DNA from: Clitoria ternatea
Taxonomy: Eukaryota > Streptophyta > Magnoliopsida > Fabales > Fabaceae
Length of the DNA: 64,000 nucleotides
Assembly: GCA_037962975.1 (NCBI GenBank)
Contig: CM075675.1
Span: 108,526,718 to 108,590,717 of the forward strand
Reading direction: 5' to 3'
Under the pieces are notes generated by a model. The model was not told the DNA's origin and did not search any database. It saw only the letters and a list, made by a program, of their open reading frames with translations. Of the stretch, positions 22,873 to 33,444 are shown piece after piece. Made by a program: the position numbers and the translations under genes. How positions within the stretch are numbered: the first letter of the stretch is position 1; each line of letters opens with the position of its first letter.

Positions 22873-25343
22873 ATGGCAGATGAAGGTGAGATACCTTGAA
22901 AAAAGGAAAACGTGAAGGATCAAAGGGATGGCACCAAGAAGGGTCAGTCAGCTTATGATTTAAGTGCAAGTGACAACCCGTAAAATGTAATCACGCAAGT
23001 ACAACTGTGTGGAGAGAATTATGAGGAATGGGCACGTGCTGTGAAGGGTTTGCTGTGTGCTCGAAGAAAGTAGGGTTTCCTCGATGGAACCCATGAAAAA
23101 TCAGATGAAGGTACGGCAGAGATTGAAGACTGGTGGGCGGTGCAATCCATGCTTGTCTCTTGGATATTGAATACCGTCGAGCCAACCTTGTAATCCACTA
23201 TTACGTATGCAGAAAATGCAAAGGATCTATGGGAAGACATCAAAGAACGTCTTTCTATAGTAAATGGGCCACGAATTCAGCAGCTAAAAGCTGAACTGGC
23301 GGAGTGCAAACAACAGGGAACTTCCATGGTTACATACTATGGAAAACTAAAGACCCTTTAGGATGAATTGGCGAATTATGAACAAATCCCAACATGCACA
23401 TGCAAAGGATGCAAGTGCGGCATTGGGTTGAAATTAGAAAAGAGAAGAGAAGAAGAAAAAGTTCATCAGTTCCTAATGGGTCTGGATGAAGCTGGATATG
23501 GAATGGTGCGATCAAACGTTCTGGCCACTGATCCACTTCCCTCTCTCAACAAAGTGTATGCTACTTTGGTGCAGGAAGAAAGAGTGAAGCTAATCACAAA
23601 AACAAAGGAAGAAAGAGGAGCAGTAATGGGATTGTCAGTACAAGCGATGTACAGAAACAAAGGACGAATTGAAGCAAAGCAGCTGGTGTGTTCTCATTGT
23701 GGCTGTAACACCCTAAATTTTATAAAAATGATTAATCAAGAGGAATAAATATTAAATAATTATAAATGAGTTAATGAGTGTCCTAGAAATATTAGAATAA
23801 TTAAATTAGGACTTATTATGGATATTTATAATTTATTGAGATTTTAGGAAGATAAATTTTTATCCGGTTAAAATATGGGTGTCAGACCAAGTATCTCCGA
23901 TTGAGATGCCGTTGGTCAGGGCTATTAAGAATATTATTAGGATTCCGAATATATATTTGGAATAATTTTTGGATTAAGTATTGAGCCCAAACTGAGATTC
24001 TGTTTATTATAAAATAGAAAGCTTTTAATGAAAAAAAGTGTATTTTAATTCCTGCTCTCCCCATTCTCTCTATTTCTTCGTTGGTTTCTCTCCCTCTCTC
24101 CCATTTACCTTGCTTTCTCCTTCTTCTTCCTTCTTCTTCACCCAAAAACCGTCCATCTCCTCCTCCCCTCCATCGATCATTTTTCCACCCTAAAGCTTAG
24201 GTTTTCATGGATGCATGAAGCTAGAAGGACACATGGATCAAAAACTTGGTTATACCCTTCCTCTCTTTCTCTCCATTTTCGTGTTCCTCTTTGGACTAGG
24301 AGAATGAGGTAAGATCTTGAACACCCATGGCTTTTGTTTATGGTGTTGAGTCTATTTAAGTATTGTGATGGAAGATTGAGTGTTGTTTTGATAGAAAATG
24401 ACTTGAGGAACCAAACCCTAGGTTGGATAACCCTTGGGGATTTAGTGTTGTTGTTGATGATGAGTGGGATGCATTGCTGTCAACCTATAAATGTGTATAA
24501 ATGGTTGAAATTAATGATTGTTAATTGTTGATGGGAAATTTTGGAGGAAACCCTAAGTATGATAAATTGAGGCTTTTGGCTAAATAGGTGATTTTGATGA
24601 TTTTTGATGTCTTAGAATGATTTTATATGAGGAAATGAATGTTTGAAGCATTGGTGTTGATTATGTAGCCACTTTGGGAATGTATATGTGTTGAAGATTT
24701 ATGACTTTAAGGTTGAATCAAATGTGGTCAATTATGAAATTGTGGACATTGGAGATGTATTATGGATGAACCTATAAATATATGTATTTGTATATTAGGC
24801 ATTGCATGTTTATGATTTATGTATAAGATTAGTTGTGGCCTAATAGGCTAGTGTTGTATGCTTGCATGCTTTGCCGAGCCTTTTTTCATATCTTCATATA
24901 TGGGACTAGGCGTGTGCCCTGTATACATGTTCTTCTTCCGCTGTAAACTCTACTATTTTGTATACAATCATGGGCAAACTACTTAATGATCCAGTTATAT
25001 TTTATTAAATCTCACTCTTCGATTTTTTGTGATTCGAGTCTTGATGTAATCATCGTGGTATCTTGGAAAGATTTAAGACGCGAAAAATTTATTCGTATTT
25101 TTATTAATTAATTATCTTGATTACATTGGGATTCGGGTCTGGAAAATCAGGGGTGTTATAGTGGCAGGTCTGGACATGAGGCAAAGGGATGTTTCCAACT
25201 GGTGGGATATCCAAAATAGTGGGGTGATCGTGAAAGAACCAGTAATATAAGCGCTCAGAAACAAAGCAGCCACGGGAAGACCGGGATCACGCGCGCAAAC
25301 ACAGCGCGTGTCATGACTGAAACATGCAATGATGGAGGAGGAG
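22873..25343 (+). pseudogene. Copia gag, split by a solo LTR
   Basis: From ATG at 22873 the frame reads like a copia gag of the UBN2 type (LCGENYEEWARAVKGLL, DLWEDIKERLS, QQLKAELAECKQQGTSM, VHQFLMGLD). It carries several in-frame stops upstream of 23363. The CX2CX4HX4C zinc knuckle begins at 23692 and is cut after its second Cys-Gly by the LTR at 23704. The rest of the knuckle resumes at 25164, after the target duplication. The post-knuckle segment ends at 25343 where the gypsy element enters. Confidence 0.85.
23704..25160 (+). mobile_element. Solo gypsy LTR, 1457 bp, in copia gag
   Basis: The LTR begins TGTAACACCC and ends GGGTGTTATA (last CA mutated to TA). It is flanked by perfect 5-bp duplications GTGGC (23699-23703 and 25161-25165). 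It carries a CT-rich leader and an ATGAGGTAAG phrase at 24304-24313, but no coding sequence or primer site, so recombination between two LTRs probably removed the internal part. Removing it restores a copia knuckle with correct spacing, which confirms the ends. Confidence 0.92.
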
Positions 25344-28300
25344 TGTAACATCCTGTTTTTAATTATAGCTCTATTATGTAAATTATGAAGCATGTAAGGC
25401 TTATAAGTGTTTATTAATGAATAAAAACACTTTATGAATGGTTTATAATACTCCAAAAATGAATTTTTGGGTGTAATTATAGAAATTACATAGATCTATT
25501 TTGATAAGATCCAATTTCCGAGTGAAAGATTGAAGGTGAAGGAGTAAATTGAGTGAGATTGGAAGAAACATCCTGATCCGTTCTGACCTCCAAGGCTAGG
25601 ACGACCTCAAGGTTCCAAAAAGGGAAGAACGGATGACAGTAAATGCCACATCACACCGGACAACCGGCGTGGATAGGATTGACTTTTATGTCGCACACCG
25701 GATCAACACTTTACCAAATGAACGGTAGGACGGATAACTTTGAACCGACATTCGAGACCGGAATTGAGTCCGTCCAAGAAAAGAAGATAACAATAAAAGG
25801 GTACGGTTTTCCTAAGTGGAAAGCTTACTAATTGTCCACAAGAATGAGTGACGTATTGCTGATTGCTGGACGGTATAGTTTTCCGAGCTGTTGGCTCTTG
25901 GACGTTGTTACTTGCTTACTGAATAGTTGAATGGTAATTAAACTGTTCCTTTAGGCGGAGTCACGTACCCTGACGGAGTAGTGAGCTCAAACGGGGTCAC
26001 ACGTTTTAACAGAGTGATAAGCAGAAACGGAGTCTCATGCCTTGGCGGAGTAATAAGACTAGGCGGAGTCATACGTTTGACGGAATCGTAAGCATTGACA
26101 AATTCAAATGCTTTGGCGGAGTAGTAAATTTAGGCGGGGTCACACGTCTGGCGGAGTCATAAGCATTGACGGGGTCAAATACCTTGGCGGAGTGACGAGA
26201 ACATCTTTTAGAACATGGACATCTCTTAAGATACACTCAATACCGCCCTCACTCCATACCGCCCTCACACTCTAGACCGCACTCACACCCTCCACACTGC
26301 TCTCACACAGCTGACTTCAATTCAGGTGACACCGGACGAATTTAGTTCAGATTATCATTAATGAACACCGGACGGATTCAAGGATGGTTAACTTAGCTTT
26401 CCTTAGAACGGATGTACGCACCGGATGAGTTTGAGCCGATGTACAAGGTCGGATGCTCAACCGGACTTGGAAATAGAATTCTGGTCGGTTTTGTAGTGCA
26501 GAAGTAACTTTTTGACCCTTTTCTTGTCTTTTAGGCATTATATATATAATATCTTCAAATCCCACTAATTACCTAGTATATAGGACGGCCAGAAATGGAC
26601 AATGTTTACAGCTCATTTCTTATCTGAACTTCCATTATTCCACAATCAGACACACCTAACAGCCCACTAAGTTGCAATCACGGGAAAGCTTGTCTCCCCA
26701 CTTGCTTTTACATTATTAAACTAACACACCACTGATTCTAAAACTCCCAATTATTCTTCTCCATCAACACACCTTCGATCTGAACCAGGACAGCCAGGGG
26801 ACCTTATTCCCAGTCAGCTAAAAGTCTTCAAACCAAGTAAGAGGGGACAGGGTTGTGAATACTTATGAAATGGGTAGAATTGTATGTTGTCCTAGGAATC
26901 CAGTTTTATTTTCGTATCTTGCTGTTCAGTTTTGAGATTGAAAACGTGTGATTTTGATACTGACTTCTTCATGAAAGTTGTAGAACTTTTTGTTATGTGA
27001 ATTTTGATACCTGATTCAACTGATTTGGACATGTATAGCAAAAGTTATAGCCAAAATACTACAGCATATTCGTATGAAAGATTTATCTTTGGTTTTGTGT
27101 ATATATTGAATTACTGGGAACTATGCGTGCATAATCAGACTTGGATATCTTTATGAATGTTGTAGATAATTAAGTTGTGGATTTTTAGAAAGTGGTTTCA
27201 CATCGAAATCATTTTTGTAGCTCAAGTTATACTCAAAATACTGATGTATGTGCAAGCTGAAATTCTGAAATTTTAGAGTTCTGGAAAAATCCGAATCTTG
27301 TTTTCAATACTGGGAATTTTGTAGTATGAATTAGTTGTTGGTGTCTTCATGAAAGTTGTAGATAACTATGTTAAGAGTAATTTAGAACTGGTTTCATGTC
27401 AAAATCACGTTTGTAATTCCAGATATGTTTTAAATACCAAACTGTGTACATTCTGGAAAACTTATCTTGAGGCAGTATGATATTTCGTGAATAAGTAGTA
27501 TTTCTGTTCAGAATTTGAAACTGTGTTCTTCATGAAAGTTGTGGACAATTATGTTATTAAACTACAGAAAGTGGAATTACCTAAAAAGGAGTTGATTTGC
27601 TCATGTTATGACTGTTTTACTGATTTATGTCGCTGTTTGGAAGTGCTGAAATTTACTTATGATGGTTATTATGGATAAAAATGATGTTTTCTCTATGTGT
27701 AATGACTTACTATTGAATTCTTGAGTGATTATGAATTATTATAAATGCTGTTGAGTATCACACAATTAGTATATTATGATGGTGAATAATTACGAATGAC
27801 ATAATTAATTTATATGTACATGAATGCCTTGTGGTTAATTACAAGTATGGTTGAAACAGTAAATCCATGATTTTATGAATTATTATGGTTATTGTGTCCC
27901 TTGAGGACTTGTATTATCCAAGAGATTTTGGAAATGTGGATATCATGGTATGTTAAATGATAAAGAGAATTAAGGGTATTCATGCATCATAAGCATTCGG
28001 ACGCACCATGGAATTTAGGGGTTCCATGATTGCCTACCCTGGTGGGGGGTTACTCTATGATGAGTTAAGCCCTATTATGTTGTGTGCCATGGAGTGTAGG
28101 GATTCATGGTTTATGCAAAAGTCCTACTTTGATATTGTGTACTTCGGTACTTAAGCGCCATGAAGTATAGGGATTCATGGTATATGCTAAAGTCCTATTT
28201 GTGTCTCTATGAGACTTTACTGCAGTATTCCCACCAAGACTAAATGGATCCAGCATGACATCATTTGACTAATCATATATCTATTAATGGACTTGTTTGG

Positions 28301-28691
28301 CATACTCATCATATCATTATGAATTGCTGATTGTGTTTGTGCAATTTTATTTATTTTATATTTATTCTATATTCTGTCTCACTCTTACACTAATTTTTAC
28401 AGTGAATGACACGCAGAATGCAGAGTAATGCCATGATGGATGTCTATTTGCTTTATTACCTAAACTTGAATTTATGGGTTGTAATAAATATAATATGTCA
28501 TGTACTATTCTCTTCACATTCGTTTCCGCTACTTAAATATTTTCTTGGACTTAATTATTCTTGACTAGTATGTTCGATAATTTTCCGCTGTTATTAATTG
28601 TTATGTATAAACTCTGAATTAAATTTAAAATTTTAAAATGATCCTTCGATAATGCGAAAAATTTATTCGGAAAATTACACGGGACGTTACA
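25344..28691 (+). repeat. 5' LTR of the complete gypsy element
   Basis: 3348 bp, TGTAACATCC...GGGACGTTACA. A TATA-like stretch TATATATA lies at 26539-26546. The GGCGGAGT subrepeats (about 25954-26201) and the ~185-bp units (about 26914-27666) are shared with the other copies. Small open frames within (for example 25643-25831) recur identically in the other LTR and are not genes. Confidence 0.97.
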
Positions 28692-28694
28692 TGT

Positions 28695-28706
28695 TGGTAT
28701 CAGAGC
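28695..28706 (+). promoter_or_regulatory. Gypsy primer binding site (tRNA-iMet)
   Basis: TGGTATCAGAGC lies three bases after the LTR end and is a perfect match to the plant initiator tRNA-Met 3' end. The untranslated leader runs on to 28986. Confidence 0.95.
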
Positions 28707-28986
28707 ATTTTCAAAAATTCAGGACCAATTGTTATGACATGAGCTATTTCTTGGCATAATGTGTGAAATGTTTGATTCTTACTTGATAACATGCTAAATG
28801 TGTACTATATAAATTGTGTCTGACTGATTAATTGTGAAAAGAATTGTTTGATTTCCTCTTGATAATATGATAAATGTGTTATATGATTGATTGCTTAACT
28901 GATAGACCATAGAATAAGGATAGTTATGTAGTATTTATATATATATTATTCCCTAGAATTGGTATAAACCAAATTACGAATATAGG

Positions 28987-31900
28987 ATGGCAAGAAACAA
29001 CCACAACAACAATGATATGGCAGCAGCTTTCAACCGCTTAGCTGAAGCCATAGAACGACAAAACCAACCAAGGAGCACCGGAGAACTCCATGGGTTGGAC
29101 CGCTTCTTGAAGAGAAAGCCTTCGCAATTCAAAGGAGGCTACAATCCAGAGGCAGCATACTTATGGGTTAAGGAAATGGAGCACATTTTCCGAGCCTTGC
29201 CCTGCACAGAATTTGAAAGGGTGGAGTGTGCCACTTATATGATGGTTGAGGAAGCAGAAAACTGGTGGATACATGCCAGGACTCGCATGATTGAAACTGA
29301 CAGACCTTTGAACTGGGTTAACTTCAAGGACTGCTTCCTAGAGAAATATTTTCCGGCAAGTGTGAAAAACCGCAAAGAGCTGGAATTTATGGAGCTGAAA
29401 CAAGGTTCGATGTCCGTTGGGGAATATGCTGCAAAGTTTGAAGAACTAGCTCTCTTTTACCCTCCTTTTCAACAGGCTGGTGCCGAAGAATCAAAATGTG
29501 TTAAATTTGAGAACGGACTGAATCTGGAAATCAAAGAGGCGATTGGGTACCAAGAAATTCGGAATTTTCCTATCTTGATCAACAAATGCAGAATCTTTGA
29601 AGAAAATCACCAGGCCAGACTGGCACATGAAAAAGCCAATAGACAACTGAAACCTCAGTCAGTTGATTTCAAAAGAAGAGGATCATTCTATCCAAATCGC
29701 TCCAGAGGCGGATCATCATCATCGTCATCTTTTGATAGACGCAATAACATGAGGTGTCTTAAGTGTGGAGGTAATCATCATGTACGTGACTGTAACAGAC
29801 GTCTTGAAGAGGTCACTTGTTTCCGATGTAACCAAAAAGGACACATCAGTCCAAATTGTCCGCAGAATAATCAAAACAACAACCGGAACACTATGAGTGA
29901 ACCAAGAGGCTCTAGTTATCAGAGAGGCCGAGGAGAAAACACACGTACTGCTCAACCTCCAAAACAGAACAGGGAGTCCACAGATCAGAGGTTGCAACAA
30001 ACAGCTGGGAGAGTCTTTGCCATTAGCGGTTCAGAGGCAGAACAAGCTGATGACCTCGTACAAAGTAAGTGTGACATTAATGGTACTATTCTATCTGTGT
30101 TATTTGATTCGGGTGCTACGCATTCTTTTATTTCTGATGAGTGTGTTAGACGCCTTCAATTACCTGTGAAGCCTATGGCATATGATCTGATTGTTTCTAC
30201 TCCCACCGGTACACAACTTAGAACTGCTAAGGTGTGTAACGAATGTTCTATACTCATAGAAGGTAGACGTTTTCTTGTCAATCTTGTTTGTTTACCTTTG
30301 AAGGATCTGGATATGATTCTGGGGATGGACTGGTTATCGACAAATCGAGTCTTGGTGGACTGTCACAACAAGACCGTGATATTTCCATCAGAAAATCTAA
30401 ATTCTGACAACCTCAGGACCTATGTATTACAAGGTGAAAGTCAATTGTTTGCTTTATTCACTCTTTACAAAGAAGATGGTGAACCTAAAGCAATTGAGAT
30501 ACCAGTTGTTTCTGAATTTCCTGAAGTATTTCCTGAAGATGTCTCAAGTTTACCTCCAGAACGTGAGGTAGAATTCTCCATTGATTTAATTCCAGGAGCA
30601 GAACCAGTATCTAAAGCTCCGTACCGTATGGCACCAATTGAACTGGCTGAACTGAAGAAACAAATTGAAGAGTTACTGGAGAAGCATTTCATCAGACCGA
30701 GTGTGTCACCATGGGGAGCGCCAGTGTTACTCGTCAAGAAGAAAGATGGAAGCATGAGGTTATGTGTAGATTATCGTCAGCTGAACAAATTGACGGTGAA
30801 GAATAGATATCCTCTGCCCAGAATTGATGATCTGATAGATCAATTGAGAGGCGCTACAGTATTTTCCAAGATTGATCTACGATCGGGGTATCATCAGATT
30901 CGTGTCAAGTCTGAGGATATTCCAAAGACAGCCTTTAGAACACGATATGGTCATTACGAGTACCTTGTGATGCCCTTCGGAGTGACCAATGCCCCAGCCG
31001 TATTCATGGATTACATGAATCGAGTATTTCATCCCTACTTGGATCAATTTGTCATCATTTTCATTGATGATATTCTGATCTATTCAAAAACTGCAGAGGA
31101 ACATGAAAAGCATCTCCGAGTAGTATTGCAGATTTTAAAGGAGAAGCAGCTGTATGCAAAGTTATCAAAATGTGAATTCTGGTTGAAAGAGGTAAAATTC
31201 CTAGGCCATGTAATCTCAAAGGAAGGAGTATCTGTGGATCCTTCTAAAATAGAAGCTGTGGTAAACTGGGAGAGACCTACTTCAGTCACTGAGATACGAA
31301 GTTTCATGGGATTAGCTGGTTATTATCGGAGATTTATTGAAGGGTTTTCTCAAATAGCCTTACCAATGACTCGGCTAACCCGGAAGAATCAACCTTTTTC
31401 TTGGACGCCAGAATGTGAGAAAAGTTTCCAAGAACTGAAGTTGAAGCTTACATCTGCTCCAGTCTTAACCTTACCTAATCCACAAGAAGATTTCGTGGTT
31501 TATTGTGATGCTTCCAAAATGGGCTTAGGATGTGTTTTGATGCAGCAAAGAAAGGTGGTAGCTTATGCATCTAGACAGTTGAGACCACATGAGATGAACT
31601 ACCCAACGCATGATTTAGAATTGGCAGCAGTGGTATTTGCCCTAAAGATCTGGAGACACCATTTGTATGGAGTCAGGTTTGAAGTGTTCAGTGATCACAA
31701 GAGTTTGAAGTATTTGTTCGATCAAAAGGAATTGAACATGAGACAGCGAAGGTGGATGGAGTTTCTTAAAGATTATGATTTTGATTTGAAGTACCATCCA
31801 GGAAAAGCAAATGTGGTGGCAGATGCACTAAGCCGAAAGTCCATTCATATGGCATTTTTAATGATAAAAGAAATGGAGATGATAGAACAATTCAGAGATA

Positions 31901-33396
31901 TGAACTTGGGTGTACAGATGAAATCTTCAAGAAGTATGACTTTGGGGACTTTGAAGATAACCAATGATTTCCTGAAACTGTTAGGCGAAAGACAGAAGGA
32001 GGATTTGTCATTACAAGAGTTGAGAGAATTACAGGCGAATGGAAAGGATATGGGACTACAAGAAGGATCAGATGGATTATGGAGAATCAGGAATAGAATT
32101 TGTGTACCAGAGGATGTTGATCTAAGAAAGACAATTCTAGAAGAAGCGCATAAAAGTATGTTGAGCATTCATCCTGGATCAACTAAGATGTATCAAGATC
32201 TGAGGAAAAGCTTTTGGTGGCCAAGGATGAAGAAAGAGATAGTTGAATATGTGACTTCATGTCTGGTGTGTCAAAAAGCCAAGGTAGAACACCAGAAGCC
32301 ATCTGGTGAACTACAACCATTAGAGATTCCTGTTTGGAAATGGGATGATATCTCAATGGACTTTGTGTCAGGATTACCAAGAACACGTTCAGGGAATGAT
32401 GCAATCTGGGTTATTGTAGACAGATTGACAAAGTCTGCTCACTTCCTCCCAATGAACATGAAGAACTCTTTACAAAAATTGGCACAGTTATATGTGAGGG
32501 AGATCGTAAGACTACATGGTGTACCATCTAGTATTGTGTCAGATAGAGATCCAAGATTCACTTCCCGATTCTGGGGAAGCTTGCATCAGGAATTGGGTTC
32601 CAAGCTTCGATTAAGCTCAGCTTATCATCCCCAAACAGATGGACAGTCAGAGCGTACCATACAAAGTTTGGAAGACTTACTGCGATCTTGTGTGATTGAA
32701 TATGGTGGTAGTTGGGAACAGTTTCTTCCATTAATTGAATTCACGTATAATAATAGCTACCACAGCAGTATTGGTATGGCTCCATTCGAAGCATTGTATG
32801 GTAGGAAGTGCCGAACGCCACTTTGTTGGTTAGAAACTGGTGAAAGTTTGGCGTTAGGACCTGAAATTGTGCAGCAGACTACTGAACAAATAGAAATGAT
32901 CAGAGAAAAGATGAAGGCATCTCAAGACAGACAGAAGCAGTATTATGATAAGAGGAGGAAACCACTTGAATTCCAAGTCGGTGAGCATGTATTTTTGAAG
33001 GTTTCACCTCACAAGGGGATTGGCCGAGCCTTGAAGAGTAAGAAATTGAGTCCGAGATTCATTGGACCATATGAGATCCTAAAGAGGGTTGGTACAGTGG
33101 CATATCAGATTGCACTTCCTCCTCACCTGGCAAATCTGCACAATGTATTTCATGTATCACAGCTGAGGAAATACGTACAAGATCCCAACCACGTGATTGC
33201 TACTGATGATATTGAAGTTAGAGAGAATCTGACCATCTCCACAGAACCTACACAGATCCTAGAAAGATCGAGCAAACGTTTGAGGAATAAGGATGTACCA
33301 CTGGTAAAAGTTGCATGGAAACATGGAACTGATGTAACTCTGGCTTGGGAGCGAGAAGATGATATGAGGACACAATATCCAGGATTATTTCACTGA
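28987..33396 (+). CDS. Gag-Pol polyprotein, Tekay-like Ty3/gypsy
   Basis: One open frame of 1469 aa. In order: gag capsid region (about residues 40-230, WVKEMEHIFRALPC...AENWW); two zinc knuckles near 257 and 278, the first with spacing CX2CX3HX4C and the second canonical CX2CX4HX4C; an aspartic protease (FDSGATHSF, about 370); RT with FIDDILIYS (catalytic pair about 694-695); RNase H starting YCDASKMGLG (about 840); integrase with HHCC zinc region (about 1060-1100) and core Asp, Asp, Glu in SMDFVSG, SDRDPRF and GQSER; and a C-terminal degenerate chromodomain (WKHGTDVTLAWEREDDMR, about 1440-1465). The single frame, long LTRs and chromodomain point to the Tekay/Del lineage. No stops or frameshifts. 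The ATG at 28987 is the first in the frame after the leader. The protein would act in cytoplasmic particles and then nuclear integration. Confidence 0.96.
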   Translation: MARNNHNNNDMAAAFNRLAEAIERQNQPRSTGELHGLDRFLKRKPSQFKGGYNPEAAYLWVKEMEHIFRALPCTEFERVECATYMMVEEAENWWIHARTRMIETDRPLNWVNFKDCFLEKYFPASVKNRKELEFMELKQGSMSVGEYAAKFEELALFYPPFQQAGAEESKCVKFENGLNLEIKEAIGYQEIRNFPILINKCRIFEENHQARLAHEKANRQLKPQSVDFKRRGSFYPNRSRGGSSSSSSFDRRNNMRCLKCGGNHHVRDCNRRLEEVTCFRCNQKGHISPNCPQNNQNNNRNTMSEPRGSSYQRGRGENTRTAQPPKQNRESTDQRLQQTAGRVFAISGSEAEQADDLVQSKCDINGTILSVLFDSGATHSFISDECVRRLQLPVKPMAYDLIVSTPTGTQLRTAKVCNECSILIEGRRFLVNLVCLPLKDLDMILGMDWLSTNRVLVDCHNKTVIFPSENLNSDNLRTYVLQGESQLFALFTLYKEDGEPKAIEIPVVSEFPEVFPEDVSSLPPEREVEFSIDLIPGAEPVSKAPYRMAPIELAELKKQIEELLEKHFIRPSVSPWGAPVLLVKKKDGSMRLCVDYRQLNKLTVKNRYPLPRIDDLIDQLRGATVFSKIDLRSGYHQIRVKSEDIPKTAFRTRYGHYEYLVMPFGVTNAPAVFMDYMNRVFHPYLDQFVIIFIDDILIYSKTAEEHEKHLRVVLQILKEKQLYAKLSKCEFWLKEVKFLGHVISKEGVSVDPSKIEAVVNWERPTSVTEIRSFMGLAGYYRRFIEGFSQIALPMTRLTRKNQPFSWTPECEKSFQELKLKLTSAPVLTLPNPQEDFVVYCDASKMGLGCVLMQQRKVVAYASRQLRPHEMNYPTHDLELAAVVFALKIWRHHLYGVRFEVFSDHKSLKYLFDQKELNMRQRRWMEFLKDYDFDLKYHPGKANVVADALSRKSIHMAFLMIKEMEMIEQFRDMNLGVQMKSSRSMTLGTLKITNDFLKLLGERQKEDLSLQELRELQANGKDMGLQEGSDGLWRIRNRICVPEDVDLRKTILEEAHKSMLSIHPGSTKMYQDLRKSFWWPRMKKEIVEYVTSCLVCQKAKVEHQKPSGELQPLEIPVWKWDDISMDFVSGLPRTRSGNDAIWVIVDRLTKSAHFLPMNMKNSLQKLAQLYVREIVRLHGVPSSIVSDRDPRFTSRFWGSLHQELGSKLRLSSAYHPQTDGQSERTIQSLEDLLRSCVIEYGGSWEQFLPLIEFTYNNSYHSSIGMAPFEALYGRKCRTPLCWLETGESLALGPEIVQQTTEQIEMIREKMKASQDRQKQYYDKRRKPLEFQVGEHVFLKVSPHKGIGRALKSKKLSPRFIGPYEILKRVGTVAYQIALPPHLANLHNVFHVSQLRKYVQDPNHVIATDDIEVRENLTISTEPTQILERSSKRLRNKDVPLVKVAWKHGTDVTLAWEREDDMRTQYPGLFH

Positions 33397-33430
33397 GGAG
33401 CGCGTTAAATTTCGAGGACGAAATTTTTAT

Positions 33431-33443
33431 TAGGGTGGGAGAA
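33431..33443 (+). promoter_or_regulatory. Gypsy polypurine tract
   Basis: The purine-rich TAGGGTGGGAGAA lies immediately before the 3' LTR (starting 33445). The preceding TTCGAGGACGAAATTT (33411-33426) is a phrase commonly seen just after gypsy pol stop codons in plants. Confidence 0.85.
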
Positions 33444-33444
33444 T

